NCBI GenBank assembly: GCA_963665545.2
Contig: CAXXKZ010000002.1
Span: 1-64,000, forward strand
Direction of reading: 5' to 3'
Length of the DNA: 64,000 bases
Source of the DNA: G963665545 sp963665545
Lineage (GTDB): Bacteria; Pseudomonadota; Gammaproteobacteria; Xanthomonadales; SZUA-36
The position numbers and the translations under genes are program-made. Of this stretch, positions 34,752 to 42,642 are shown one piece after another. The stretch's first letter is position 1. Every line of letters starts with the position of its first letter. The notes beneath the pieces were generated by a model. That model was not told where the DNA came from. It did no database searches and saw only the letters and a list, made by a program, of their open reading frames with translations.

Positions 34752-36188
34752 TCAGCGGCCGGCAAGTTCGCCAATGATGATGCGCCAGTGCTCCAGCGCA
34801 CCGAAGAATGAGCGGACCTCGACGCGTTCATTCAGGCCATGGGCAAATTCATCGCTTTCCTTGATGAACAGCCCCATCACGCCGTAGGTGGGGATGCCCG
34901 CGGCTCTGATTTCTCTGCTGTCGGTACCGTAGGGTGCCTGGTAGGGAATGATGGGTGTTCCGGGAAAGCGCGCATGCACCGCGGCGGTGACCGCATCGAA
35001 GACATCATCGCGCAGGGGCGAAGCCGCGCTGGGCCTGGGATCGCCGAGAACGACTAATTCTACGGTTGAGTTGTCGACCACGCGCGCCAGCGTTGCTTGA
35101 ACTGCCGTCACTTCCACGCCCGGAAAAATACGGCAGTTGACGGTGGCGGTGGCGGACTGGGGGAGGGCGTTTTCGGCATGACCCCCGCGCAGCATCGTGG
35201 CAATGCAGGTGGTGCGAGTGATGCCCACCTGGGCCGGCTGAGCATTGAGAATATCGGCGGCCCCGCTATCTTCCGGATCGGCCGCAAATCGCAACATGGC
35301 CTCGCCAACTTCTCCGGGCATGACTTTACCGGTGCGTTCAAAATACTTCCGGGTTGTTTCATTGATTCGCACCGGGAACCGGAATGCCTGGATATTTTTG
35401 AGTGCATCGGCGAGTTCATAGATGGCATTATCTGCACGCGGCATGGAACTGTGCCCACCGGGGTTGCGGACGGTTAATTCGAAGGTCGCGAAGGTTTTCT
35501 CGGCAGTCTGAAACAGGTAGGCAATGGCATCGCCGTCTTCACCCAGGATGCCCCCGCCGGCATCGGCGTTGAGCGCGTACTCGGCATCGGTCAGCTCCCG
35601 ATAAGTTGTGACCAGCTCGCGGGTTGTCGTCATGCCGGATTCTTCATCGCCGTTGAACTGGATTACAAGGTCGCGAGTCGGGACAAACCCTTCGGCTTTG
35701 AGCCGCAGAAATGTGGTGGTCAGGGTGGTGACGCCCATTTTGTCATCCAGGGTGCCGCGTCCGAAAAAGTAGCCATCTTCCTCAATCAGTTCAAATGGGC
35801 TGCGGGCCCAGTCTTCCGGCAGTGCATCAACCACATCCATGTGGGCATTGAGCAAAATGGGCTTCTTGCCGCTGGAGCCATCGCCGCGATAATGGACAAC
35901 CAGGGCGGCGGTTTTTTCGCCGTCTTCGAGCGTAAATGGGATCAGATGAATGTCTGTGTCCGAAAATCCACCGGCCCTGAACTGGTCGGCCAACCAGGCC
36001 GCCATTTCCGGAATCTGGCCGTGGCCGCGTGAGGTTCTCCAGGATATGAGCTGGCGATAGATTTGCAGCGCTTTTTCCTGGTAGGGCTCGGTGTAGTAGC
36101 TGCTTTGATCGGGAGTTTGGGCGGTAACAGTCGGCAGCCAGGCGGCCAACAGCGCGGTCGAAAACTGTCCTAATCGTGACTGGGTCAT
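34752..36188 (-). CDS. M20-family metallopeptidase, exported
   Basis: The 478-residue protein starts at the ATG at 36188 with a signal peptide ending TVTAQ; a TTG at 36200 is an alternative start. The di-zinc site is visible: His in LLNAHMDVVD, bridging Asp in FGRGTLDDKMG, general base and ligand in NGDEESG, a further ligand region ALNADAGG, and the last His in FAHGLNERV. These fit M20 carboxypeptidase/aminoacylase enzymes that remove amino acids from peptides or acyl amino acids. The dimerisation domain lies about residues 225-355. It is 15 bases downstream of the double-cupin gene, so it may be co-transcribed. Confidence 0.9.
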   Translation of the reverse strand: MTQSRLGQFSTALLAAWLPTVTAQTPDQSSYYTEPYQEKALQIYRQLISWRTSRGHGQIPEMAAWLADQFRAGGFSDTDIHLIPFTLEDGEKTAALVVHYRGDGSSGKKPILLNAHMDVVDALPEDWARSPFELIEEDGYFFGRGTLDDKMGVTTLTTTFLRLKAEGFVPTRDLVIQFNGDEESGMTTTRELVTTYRELTDAEYALNADAGGGILGEDGDAIAYLFQTAEKTFATFELTVRNPGGHSSMPRADNAIYELADALKNIQAFRFPVRINETTRKYFERTGKVMPGEVGEAMLRFAADPEDSGAADILNAQPAQVGITRTTCIATMLRGGHAENALPQSATATVNCRIFPGVEVTAVQATLARVVDNSTVELVVLGDPRPSAASPLRDDVFDAVTAAVHARFPGTPIIPYQAPYGTDSREIRAAGIPTYGVMGLFIKESDEFAHGLNERVEVRSFFGALEHWRIIIGELAGR

Positions 36189-36203
36189 AAATATTCTCAA
36201 TCG

Positions 36204-36887
36204 TTATGGAATGGGATCGATGTGGCCTGATTTCACCCACACCGTACAGCCACCGGAACTGGTTGGACGGTGGGCGCTTCCAGGGGGCGCACGTAACCAG
36301 GTGCCGGCGCTGTAGCAGCCGAAGTCATCCTCCAGCACCCCTTCAAGCACGAAAATCTCCTCGCCGCGTGGATGTTCGTGGTGACTGGCGCTGGCACCGG
36401 CATCAAAGCGCACCAGCCTGGTTTGCTCATCCCGGTGTGCGTGCAGCGGTTTGAGCCAGAGGCCGTCCAACTGACCCGGCAGCCAGCGTTCACCGCCTGT
36501 GTCCTTCCTCAGGGTCACAGCGTCGTCACGGGCAATCATATTCAGTTTTACCAGCAGGACACAGCCCGGTGTACTGCCCGGAGCGTGCGAGGACCCGGGT
36601 GGATTGCGCAGGTAGCTGCCGGCCGGGTAGGCACCATGCTCGTCCTCAAAGATGCCATCGAGCACCAAGATTTCTTCCCCTGCGGGGTGCAGGTGCGGTT
36701 TGAATCGAGACCCGGCCTCATAACGCACCACGCTGGTCACCTGGCCGCTTTCTGCAGCTTCGCGTTCCAGTTTTTTGCGCATGACTCCGGCAGCCGGCGA
36801 AGCCTCCCAGGGCATGCTGGTCGTTTCCAACACCACACGCTTCGAGCGGTCCATGTTTAATGATTCAACTGGCATAGAAAGTGGCAT
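36204..36887 (-). CDS. Double-cupin (ChrR-like) protein
   Basis: Length 227 residues with two consecutive cupin barrels. Each has the same signature: HLHPAGEEILVLDGIFEDEHG with YPAGSYLRNPPGS, then HHEHPRGEEIFVLEGVLEDDF with SAGTWLRAPPGS. The metal-binding His-His-Glu sets are intact in both. Such ChrR-like double cupins occur as anti-sigma cupin domains or as stand-alone dioxygenase-like proteins. No sigma factor gene or zinc-binding anti-sigma domain is present, so the stand-alone form applies. Confidence 0.85.
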   Translation of the reverse strand: MPLSMPVESLNMDRSKRVVLETTSMPWEASPAAGVMRKKLEREAAESGQVTSVVRYEAGSRFKPHLHPAGEEILVLDGIFEDEHGAYPAGSYLRNPPGSSHAPGSTPGCVLLVKLNMIARDDAVTLRKDTGGERWLPGQLDGLWLKPLHAHRDEQTRLVRFDAGASASHHEHPRGEEIFVLEGVLEDDFGCYSAGTWLRAPPGSAHRPTSSGGCTVWVKSGHIDPIP

Positions 36888-36920
36888 CTCTGCTACAAGG
36901 AAAATGTATGTTACCTGAAG

Positions 36921-36988
36921 TGGCCACGGGAATTGGCCATGGGATTGGCCGGGGGAATTGGCCGGTGAAATTGGCCATGTGATTTGGC
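36921..36988. repeat. Degenerate 13-bp tandem repeat (TGGCC core)
   Basis: TGGCC or TGGC recurs at 36921, 36934, 36946, 36959, 36972 and 36985, spaced 12-13 bases apart with purine-rich connectors ending AATT or GATT. It lies in the divergent promoter region between the cupin gene and the large repeat protein, and is followed by a lone CCGGG-type repeat. Function unknown. Confidence 0.75.
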
Positions 36989-37082
36989 AGGGCCGGGACG
37001 CAAGCCCGGATGAGATTTTGTTACCATCGCTTCCCTGGAGTTAACAGGGTCTGGATGATTCGTCGCCGGCAAGGATTAATTA

Positions 37083-39110
37083 ATGAATATAGAGACTCAT
37101 TTCATAGCTCGCGTGGGGCTGCAGGTGGTTGTACTTGCGACTGCGCTGGTGGGGGCTATTCTCCTTGCGGCCCCATTGGCGCCCCCATTGGCAGCCATCG
37201 ACGCCACCACCTATCCTCGGGAAATCATCAGTCATGCCGGCAAGGTGTTGGTGCACCACCCGGTGATCAGTGACTGGACGGATTTTGAAACACTCACCGG
37301 CAAGACCCCCCTCGAGGTGACCCTCAGGGGCTCGGACACTGTCTGGCTGGGTACCTCAACATTCGAAGTGGACACCGAAATTCTTCATGACCGGCATTTG
37401 GTAAAGCTGAACAATCCACGGATCATGAATGTTCAGTTTCCTGACGATGCGCCGCAGAAACAGATTCTCGCCCTGGTCCGTGAGGCCGTGAAGATGGAAT
37501 CCGACACCGTTGTTCTGGATTTCCTGGTCCGGGCCTTGCCCGATGATTTCCGCATTCCCGGCGCAGACAGTAAGCCCGCGCATCTGAGTTTCGACCCACC
37601 CAGGATAGTCGTTGCGAATCGGCCCACCCGACTGTTGCTCATTGACGGCCCGCCCGCCATGTCGCCGATTGAGAGCACGGCGCTGGAGATCGTGATCAAC
37701 AGCAATTGGGAAATCTATCATCACCGCCAGAGCGATCAATGGTACCTGTTGGACGGTGAACACTGGCTCACCAACACGATGCTGGCCGGCGGAGATTGGC
37801 GGGTCGCCAGTAAGCTGCCGACCGATTTTTTCAATCTCCAGTACGCCACGGAATGGGAACACCTGGCCGCAGTCATCCCCCCACGCCCGGCGGATAGCGC
37901 GCCGCTGCCTTTTGTGATCAGTTATGAGTCGGCGGAACTGATGCTGATTGACGGCCAGGAAGCATTTGAAGCCGTTCCCGGGACTTTGCTCGAAGTGCTG
38001 AAGAGCTCGAACAGCGATATCTTTCGCTACGAGCACCGCTATTATCTACTCATTACAGGGCGCTGGTTTGATGCCCTGGGCTTGAAGAAAAACTGGAACG
38101 CGGTACGCCGCTTGCCTGCCGAATTCGCCCGGATACCGCCTGACTATTCCCGTGCCCATGTTCTCGCCTCGGTGCCGGGTACCCCGGAGGCAAGAGTGGC
38201 GGTGATAGAAGCCGCGCTTCCCAGAACCGTGCGTGGCGCCCTGGGTCACGAGCTGGGTGTGGCAGATGGTATCAGCGTCAACTACCTGGGCCCGCCGAGT
38301 TTTGTGCCGATTGAAAACACGGTATTGCGGCGGGCCGAAAATACGCCCTACCAGGTCATTCAACATAACAATTTCTATTACCTGTGCCACGAGGGCGCCT
38401 GGTACCTCAGTGATAAGCCCGATCGGGGCTGGACTTATGCCGTTGAAGTTCCTGAAGCCATATACACGATTCCCCCAACTGATCCCGCATTCAACGTCAC
38501 TTTTGTGCGTGTGAAATCATTCGATGACAGCAGTGGGCAAGTCGCTTACAGCCACACACAAAGTTACCGGGGATCCTACTGGACCGGTTCGTCGATTGTT
38601 TACGGCACGGGCTGGTATTACCCGCCTTATGTGCATCGCTATGGATATGGCTACCCCTACTATTGGCACCAGCCTTACGGCTATGGCTATGGTGCGCGCT
38701 ACAACTCAGCTTATGGAGGCTACTATCCGGTCAGCTCATCCTATTCGGTAGGCAAACCCGATCTGGACAAGGATTGGGAATGGGGCTTGGACGGCAGCAA
38801 GCGGCAAATCACCGGTCAGCAGGCGCGCAACCATGTCGGTGGAAGCTATCGCACTTCCAGTGCTGCGTCTGCGATTGGCACGCGCTCCGAGTTGGCCTCG
38901 CAAAATAACGGCGCGGATGATCTGTATTCTGGATCAGATGGCAATGTGTATCGCCGCACCGCCAAGGGTTGGCAGCGCCACGAGAATGGCCAGTGGCGGA
39001 CGCTTGGCGGCGAGGCCCAACACTATCTGGAGCAGCAGTACCAGGCGCGGGAGACTGGCTACAGAAACTATGCAGTGCAGCGGAATTGGGACTATCCAGG
39101 GGACAAGTAG
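37083..39110 (+). CDS. Large exported protein with three internal repeats and Tyr/Gly-rich tail
   Basis: The 675-residue product starts behind CAAGGATTAATTA. An N-terminal hydrophobic segment (about 10-37) suggests export or a membrane anchor. Three repeats of about 70 residues follow (about 185-260, 280-355, 400-465), each with a hydrophobic strand, LEV-like residues, a Y-x-L-x-x-G/E-x-W core (WYLLDGEHW, YYLLITGRW, YYLCHEGAW) and an end like LPAEFARIPP. Residues about 500-560 are Tyr-, Gly- and Pro-rich (YGYGYPYYWHQPYGYG), and the last 100 residues resemble the tail of similar Tyr-rich exported proteins. I do not recognise a defined function; a surface or envelope role fits. Confidence 0.75.
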   Translation: MNIETHFIARVGLQVVVLATALVGAILLAAPLAPPLAAIDATTYPREIISHAGKVLVHHPVISDWTDFETLTGKTPLEVTLRGSDTVWLGTSTFEVDTEILHDRHLVKLNNPRIMNVQFPDDAPQKQILALVREAVKMESDTVVLDFLVRALPDDFRIPGADSKPAHLSFDPPRIVVANRPTRLLLIDGPPAMSPIESTALEIVINSNWEIYHHRQSDQWYLLDGEHWLTNTMLAGGDWRVASKLPTDFFNLQYATEWEHLAAVIPPRPADSAPLPFVISYESAELMLIDGQEAFEAVPGTLLEVLKSSNSDIFRYEHRYYLLITGRWFDALGLKKNWNAVRRLPAEFARIPPDYSRAHVLASVPGTPEARVAVIEAALPRTVRGALGHELGVADGISVNYLGPPSFVPIENTVLRRAENTPYQVIQHNNFYYLCHEGAWYLSDKPDRGWTYAVEVPEAIYTIPPTDPAFNVTFVRVKSFDDSSGQVAYSHTQSYRGSYWTGSSIVYGTGWYYPPYVHRYGYGYPYYWHQPYGYGYGARYNSAYGGYYPVSSSYSVGKPDLDKDWEWGLDGSKRQITGQQARNHVGGSYRTSSAASAIGTRSELASQNNGADDLYSGSDGNVYRRTAKGWQRHENGQWRTLGGEAQHYLEQQYQARETGYRNYAVQRNWDYPGDK

Positions 39111-39127
39111 ACTCCGGCAGCGCATTC

Positions 39128-39394
39128 TTATGCACTGTGGTCGCCAGAAGCGCTGCCTACAAGGATCAATTTCTGGCGCCGCGTCAGCTGCTTGATGGCG
39201 ATCTCCCGCCGCGTGGCCGAACTCTGGTCATGGCCCCGCTCTGACCAGACGACCTTGAGGGGTTTGCGGCCGTTGAAGTAACGGGCGCCTTTGGCGCCAC
39301 CATCATGGTCGCGAAATCGTCGAACAATATCAGTTGTAATCCCGGTATACAGCGAGCCGTTGTCACACTCTATGATGTAGACAAACCATTCCAT
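39128..39394 (-). CDS. GIY-YIG nuclease-fold protein (YhbQ-like)
   Basis: The 88-residue protein starts at the ATG at 39394 (MEWFVYIIEC). It carries the compact GIY-YIG domain: FVYIIECDNGSLYTGITTD, then RRFRDHDGG, GARYFNGRKPLKVVW and a C-terminal KQLTRRQKLIL helix. The YTG triplet, Arg and downstream Glu positions expected for catalysis are present. Family roles include DNA repair and structure-specific cleavage. Upstream codons of the open frame to 39493 are not needed. Confidence 0.9.
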   Translation of the reverse strand: MEWFVYIIECDNGSLYTGITTDIVRRFRDHDGGAKGARYFNGRKPLKVVWSERGHDQSSATRREIAIKQLTRRQKLILVGSASGDHSA

Positions 39395-39510
39395 GGGTCT
39401 GCATATTGCCTCAGAAATGGGCCCCGAGTAAATCACCTGACAAGGCTCAGCCGCAATTCGCTTCGGCTGGGTTAATATGTGAGATTCCATCACCCCCTGG
39501 GACGGTCGCC

Positions 39511-39924
39511 ATGAAGGATCACAACAAAGTCGATGTCGTACACCTCGGCCTGAGAAACTGGAAGGAACTGGTTGCCGCAGGCGCCGCAGAACGCCTCAAC
39601 CACATTCTCGCGGAGGACGTGGTTTTTCACTCGCCGGTGGTGCACACACCGCAAAAAGGTAAGGCCGTGGTGCGCGCCTACCTTGCAGCTGCGATGCAAT
39701 TGCTGAATCACGATGAGTTTTCCTACACCCGCGAGTTTATATCCGGCAGGGAAGTCGTCCTGGAGTTCGAAACCGAGGTCAACGGGATTCATATCAACGG
39801 GATAGACATGATTCGCTGGAATGTAGAAGGTCAGATCGATGACTTCAAAGTGATGATAAGACCTCTGAAGGCTGTCAATCTGATACACCAGATGATGATG
39901 GCCGCCCTCGAAAAAGGGCTGTAA
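39511..39924 (+). CDS. SnoaL-like / NTF2-fold protein
   Basis: Length 137 residues from the ATG at 39511. The pattern fits the SnoaL-like NTF2 superfamily: an N-terminal helix pair (WKELVAAGAAERLNHILAEDVVFHSPVV), KAVVRAYLAAAMQLL and strands ending IDMIRWNVEGQIDDFKVMIRPL. No catalytic residues can be assigned. Such proteins are isomerases, cyclases or ligand binders. It starts on the opposite strand from the GIY-YIG gene, with a shared 116-base gap. Confidence 0.82.
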   Translation: MKDHNKVDVVHLGLRNWKELVAAGAAERLNHILAEDVVFHSPVVHTPQKGKAVVRAYLAAAMQLLNHDEFSYTREFISGREVVLEFETEVNGIHINGIDMIRWNVEGQIDDFKVMIRPLKAVNLIHQMMMAALEKGL

Positions 39925-39974
39925 TCAACGCCCGGGAATTTTCTGGGGATTTGCCTTCAGGCCAATCCGGACCT

Positions 39975-40862
39975 TCAGTCACCGACAAAGTTGGGTTCCA
40001 CGATGGATCGGCGTCGCGCCCGCAGGGTGATGATCAGGATGCCCAGCAACACCAGCATGCCGCCGGCCAGCAGACGTGGGCCAGGCTGATCTCCCCAGAT
40101 CACGACACCGAAAATCACGGCGATCACCGGAGACAGCAACATGTAAGGCATGATGGTGCTGACCGGGTTGCGCTGGATCAGGATAAAGTAAAATCCGTGG
40201 CCGATGATTGACGCGCCGACGGCAGCATAGGCAGCAGCAGCCCAATGAATGGGCTGCGCGGATAACAGTGTCTGCCATTGATTTTGGTCAAGTACCAGGC
40301 TTGAGACAATCATGACCGGCATCGAGATTACCGCTGTCCATGCCTGGAAATTAAATACCGATACACCCTTGATGCCGCGCATATAGATCGATCCCAGCGC
40401 CTGGCACAGGGCCGACAACAGTGCAATGGCCAGTGCATCGAGTTGTTGAAACACCATTGGGTCGAAGCTGACCACAACCACACCGGCAAATGCCATCGTC
40501 AGGGCCACGAGTGTACGCCAACCGATCCGTTCGCCCAGCATGACCATGGCCAGTATTACTGACATGGGTACGTAACACTGCACCGCGATGACAATGGAGG
40601 AAACGTCCGCGGAGCGCTCCAGCGCCCACAGCAGGATCGCAAAGTGACCGGCGCCCATGAACAGACAGGCCGCTCCAAGGTGGAACCAATGTCCCCGGGG
40701 TGGAAAACGAATAAAGGCCCCCATGATCAGCAACAGCATCGAAAAGCGCAGGATCATGAACAGCGACGGCGAGAAATGCTGCATGCCCTTGGCGCTGGCG
40801 ATAAAGTTGAAAGCCCAGGTTATGCATACCAGCACAACCAGGACCAGATCTCGTAGGGGCAT
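39975..40862 (-). CDS. DMT-superfamily (EamA) transporter
   Basis: A 295-residue membrane protein with ten predicted helices in two EamA halves (about 5-135 and 150-280). The first half has ITWAFNFIASAKGMQHFSP and the second ALCQALGSIYMRGI. EamA proteins export amino acids, metabolites or quaternary compounds. The gene starts 84 bases after the methyltransferase gene on the same strand, so it may belong to the radical SAM operon and export its product; that is inference. Confidence 0.88.
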   Translation of the reverse strand: MPLRDLVLVVLVCITWAFNFIASAKGMQHFSPSLFMILRFSMLLLIMGAFIRFPPRGHWFHLGAACLFMGAGHFAILLWALERSADVSSIVIAVQCYVPMSVILAMVMLGERIGWRTLVALTMAFAGVVVVSFDPMVFQQLDALAIALLSALCQALGSIYMRGIKGVSVFNFQAWTAVISMPVMIVSSLVLDQNQWQTLLSAQPIHWAAAAYAAVGASIIGHGFYFILIQRNPVSTIMPYMLLSPVIAVIFGVVIWGDQPGPRLLAGGMLVLLGILIITLRARRRSIVEPNFVGD

Positions 40863-40946
40863 TGTCTGACGTCAGTTTTGGTAGGGGTCTTGCATTATAA
40901 GTGGAGTTTCGCTTCCCTTCTTTCGCCTGCGGCAGCGCGCGTTGGG

Positions 40947-41780
40947 TCAGGGGCAATACAGGTTGAACCGCAGGTAGGTGATGACCCCTGAATTTACTTC
41001 ACCGGCAAGGCGATCCAGCCAGTATCTGAGGGCTTCGACGTCGATTGGGGGCAGGGCGATGCCGCCGGCAATGGCACCTGCCCCGAGCACCAGAAGATTC
41101 CGTTTCAGTGTGGCAATCATGCTGCGAAGGCCCCGGCTTTCGTCGCCCTCGCTGTTTATCACAAAGCCCGCGCGAAGAAAAAGTTGGAGTAAGTGGCTAC
41201 GATCAAGTGCGTCTTCCAGGCAGGTCCACGGAGCGATTACATCCTGGATGTCTTGCGGGAGCGATCCGTTGATGGCCATATCGGTCAGCCCCAGCCGGCC
41301 ACCGGGCCTGAGTACGCGTCTGATCTCCGCCAGCGCCCGTGGCTTGTCTGCAAACAAGCTGAAAGAACATTCGCTTAACACGCCATCAACCGAGGCGTCG
41401 CGAAACGGCAAGGCAGACGCTCTGCCAGGTACGTATTGCAGCGCCAGGGCTTGCGGCTGCCTTGCTGCCGACACAGATCGTGCCCTTTCCAAACGACTCT
41501 GCGCCCGGGTCAGATTTGACACGCTCGGATCGACACCGCTGACCCGGTAGCTCCAGTCTCGAGCCAGCAGCATTGCAGTAGTCCCGGTGCCACATCCCAG
41601 GTCCAGGACATGTGATCCGGCCGGTAACTCCATCGCTTCGACAGTTCTACGCGTCAGGGCTTCACCGCCCGGGTGAAAGTTATCCCCGGCGATTTGCCGC
41701 ACCCAGTCCTGTTCGTAAAAATCGCTGCAACACGACGCAGGCTTAGCAGCTCTTGCCAGTTTGTGTTCAGCGATCTGCAT
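40947..41780 (-). CDS. Class I SAM-dependent methyltransferase of the radical SAM operon
   Basis: Length 277 residues. Motif I is intact (HVLDLGCGTGTTAM, near residue 58), followed by the acidic loop SGVDPSVSNL, LSECSFSLF and LRPGGRLGLTDMAI. The N-terminus ASCCSDFYEQDWV carries a double cysteine, and HPGGEALTRR precedes motif I; this recalls the methyltransferase (TrsM/DVU_1556-like) that accompanies some rubredoxin-headed radical SAM proteins. I state that from memory and could not check it. The start overlaps the end of the DUF547 gene by 14 bases, so co-translation is expected. Confidence 0.82.
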   Translation of the reverse strand: MQIAEHKLARAAKPASCCSDFYEQDWVRQIAGDNFHPGGEALTRRTVEAMELPAGSHVLDLGCGTGTTAMLLARDWSYRVSGVDPSVSNLTRAQSRLERARSVSAARQPQALALQYVPGRASALPFRDASVDGVLSECSFSLFADKPRALAEIRRVLRPGGRLGLTDMAINGSLPQDIQDVIAPWTCLEDALDRSHLLQLFLRAGFVINSEGDESRGLRSMIATLKRNLLVLGAGAIAGGIALPPIDVEALRYWLDRLAGEVNSGVITYLRFNLYCP

Positions 41781-42642
41781 CGTTGACCGACCAATCGTAA
41801 GTCACGTGGTTGATGCGATACGCATCGTTCATTGCAGTTTGCAATTGGGCCTGCAGGGTGGGTTCGGCAAACTGCTGCAGGTAGGGCAGGATGGCATCGG
41901 GAAAATCCTTCCTGTACCACTTGAAGATACTGGACAGGTAAATAGTATGTCCTTCCATCCTGACATTCGCCGGCGTGTTGACGAAATCACGGCCGGCCTG
42001 ATCGAGTTGTTCATCGGTCCACTCCCAGGGTCGCAGTATCGGGCAGGAACTGCTGGCGCAATTGAACGCAAAATGTAGCCGCGGGTCTTTCTGATTCCTG
42101 AGCACTTCTTTTTCGAGACGATAAAGATTGGTCTCGCGCCCACCGACTATGACCTTACGGTCATAGAAGAAACCCTTCCTGGGAACAATTCTCGAGATAA
42201 ATGAGATTTGGACGTCGCGTACGCTTTCCAGCGGCCAGTATTCCAGCACGCCGTGCAACACCAGAGTGTTATAGGTGTTGATCCAGTAGCTTCTTTGCGC
42301 GGACTTGTCGGGGAACTGCTTCGGTGCGTTGTCCGGGCTGATAGCAGCCAGCATGGCGACCTGGCTGTCGAGCGCAGCCAGATCTTGCGGGGCTGCTTTC
42401 CAGGCATCGTAGTCAATATCGCCATTGTCGTTGGAATACTTCTCGACCAATTGAAAAAACGGTTCGGCAGAATAGAGTTGGCTTTGGGTGGTCATCAATT
42501 CGCTCGCAGCTTCGATGTCTCGATGGCCCCTCCGGTCCACGGGCTCGAGAGTCTCGCCATGGGGCGTGGTTTGGCAGGCACACAGAAAACCCATGAGCAA
42601 TAATGTGCTGCTTATTCGTGCCCCTGTGACAGCCTTCGCCAT
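41767..42642 (-). CDS. DUF547 lipoprotein
   Basis: The 291-residue protein begins with a lipoprotein signal (LLLMGFLCAC, lipobox LCAC). It then shows the DUF547 core: RSYWINTYNTLVLHGVLEY, VGGRETNLYRLEKEVLR, DPRLHFAFNCASSSCPIL and a C-terminal HVTYDWSVND. The invariant Asn and Cys-Ala-Ser-Ser-Ser-Cys segment resemble a papain-like or transglutaminase-like active-site arrangement; activity is not established. Its ATG overlaps the radical SAM stop (TGATG), though GTG at 42645 is possible. It is the middle gene of a tightly coupled trio. Confidence 0.88.
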   Translation of the reverse strand: MAKAVTGARISSTLLLMGFLCACQTTPHGETLEPVDRRGHRDIEAASELMTTQSQLYSAEPFFQLVEKYSNDNGDIDYDAWKAAPQDLAALDSQVAMLAAISPDNAPKQFPDKSAQRSYWINTYNTLVLHGVLEYWPLESVRDVQISFISRIVPRKGFFYDRKVIVGGRETNLYRLEKEVLRNQKDPRLHFAFNCASSSCPILRPWEWTDEQLDQAGRDFVNTPANVRMEGHTIYLSSIFKWYRKDFPDAILPYLQQFAEPTLQAQLQTAMNDAYRINHVTYDWSVNDADR

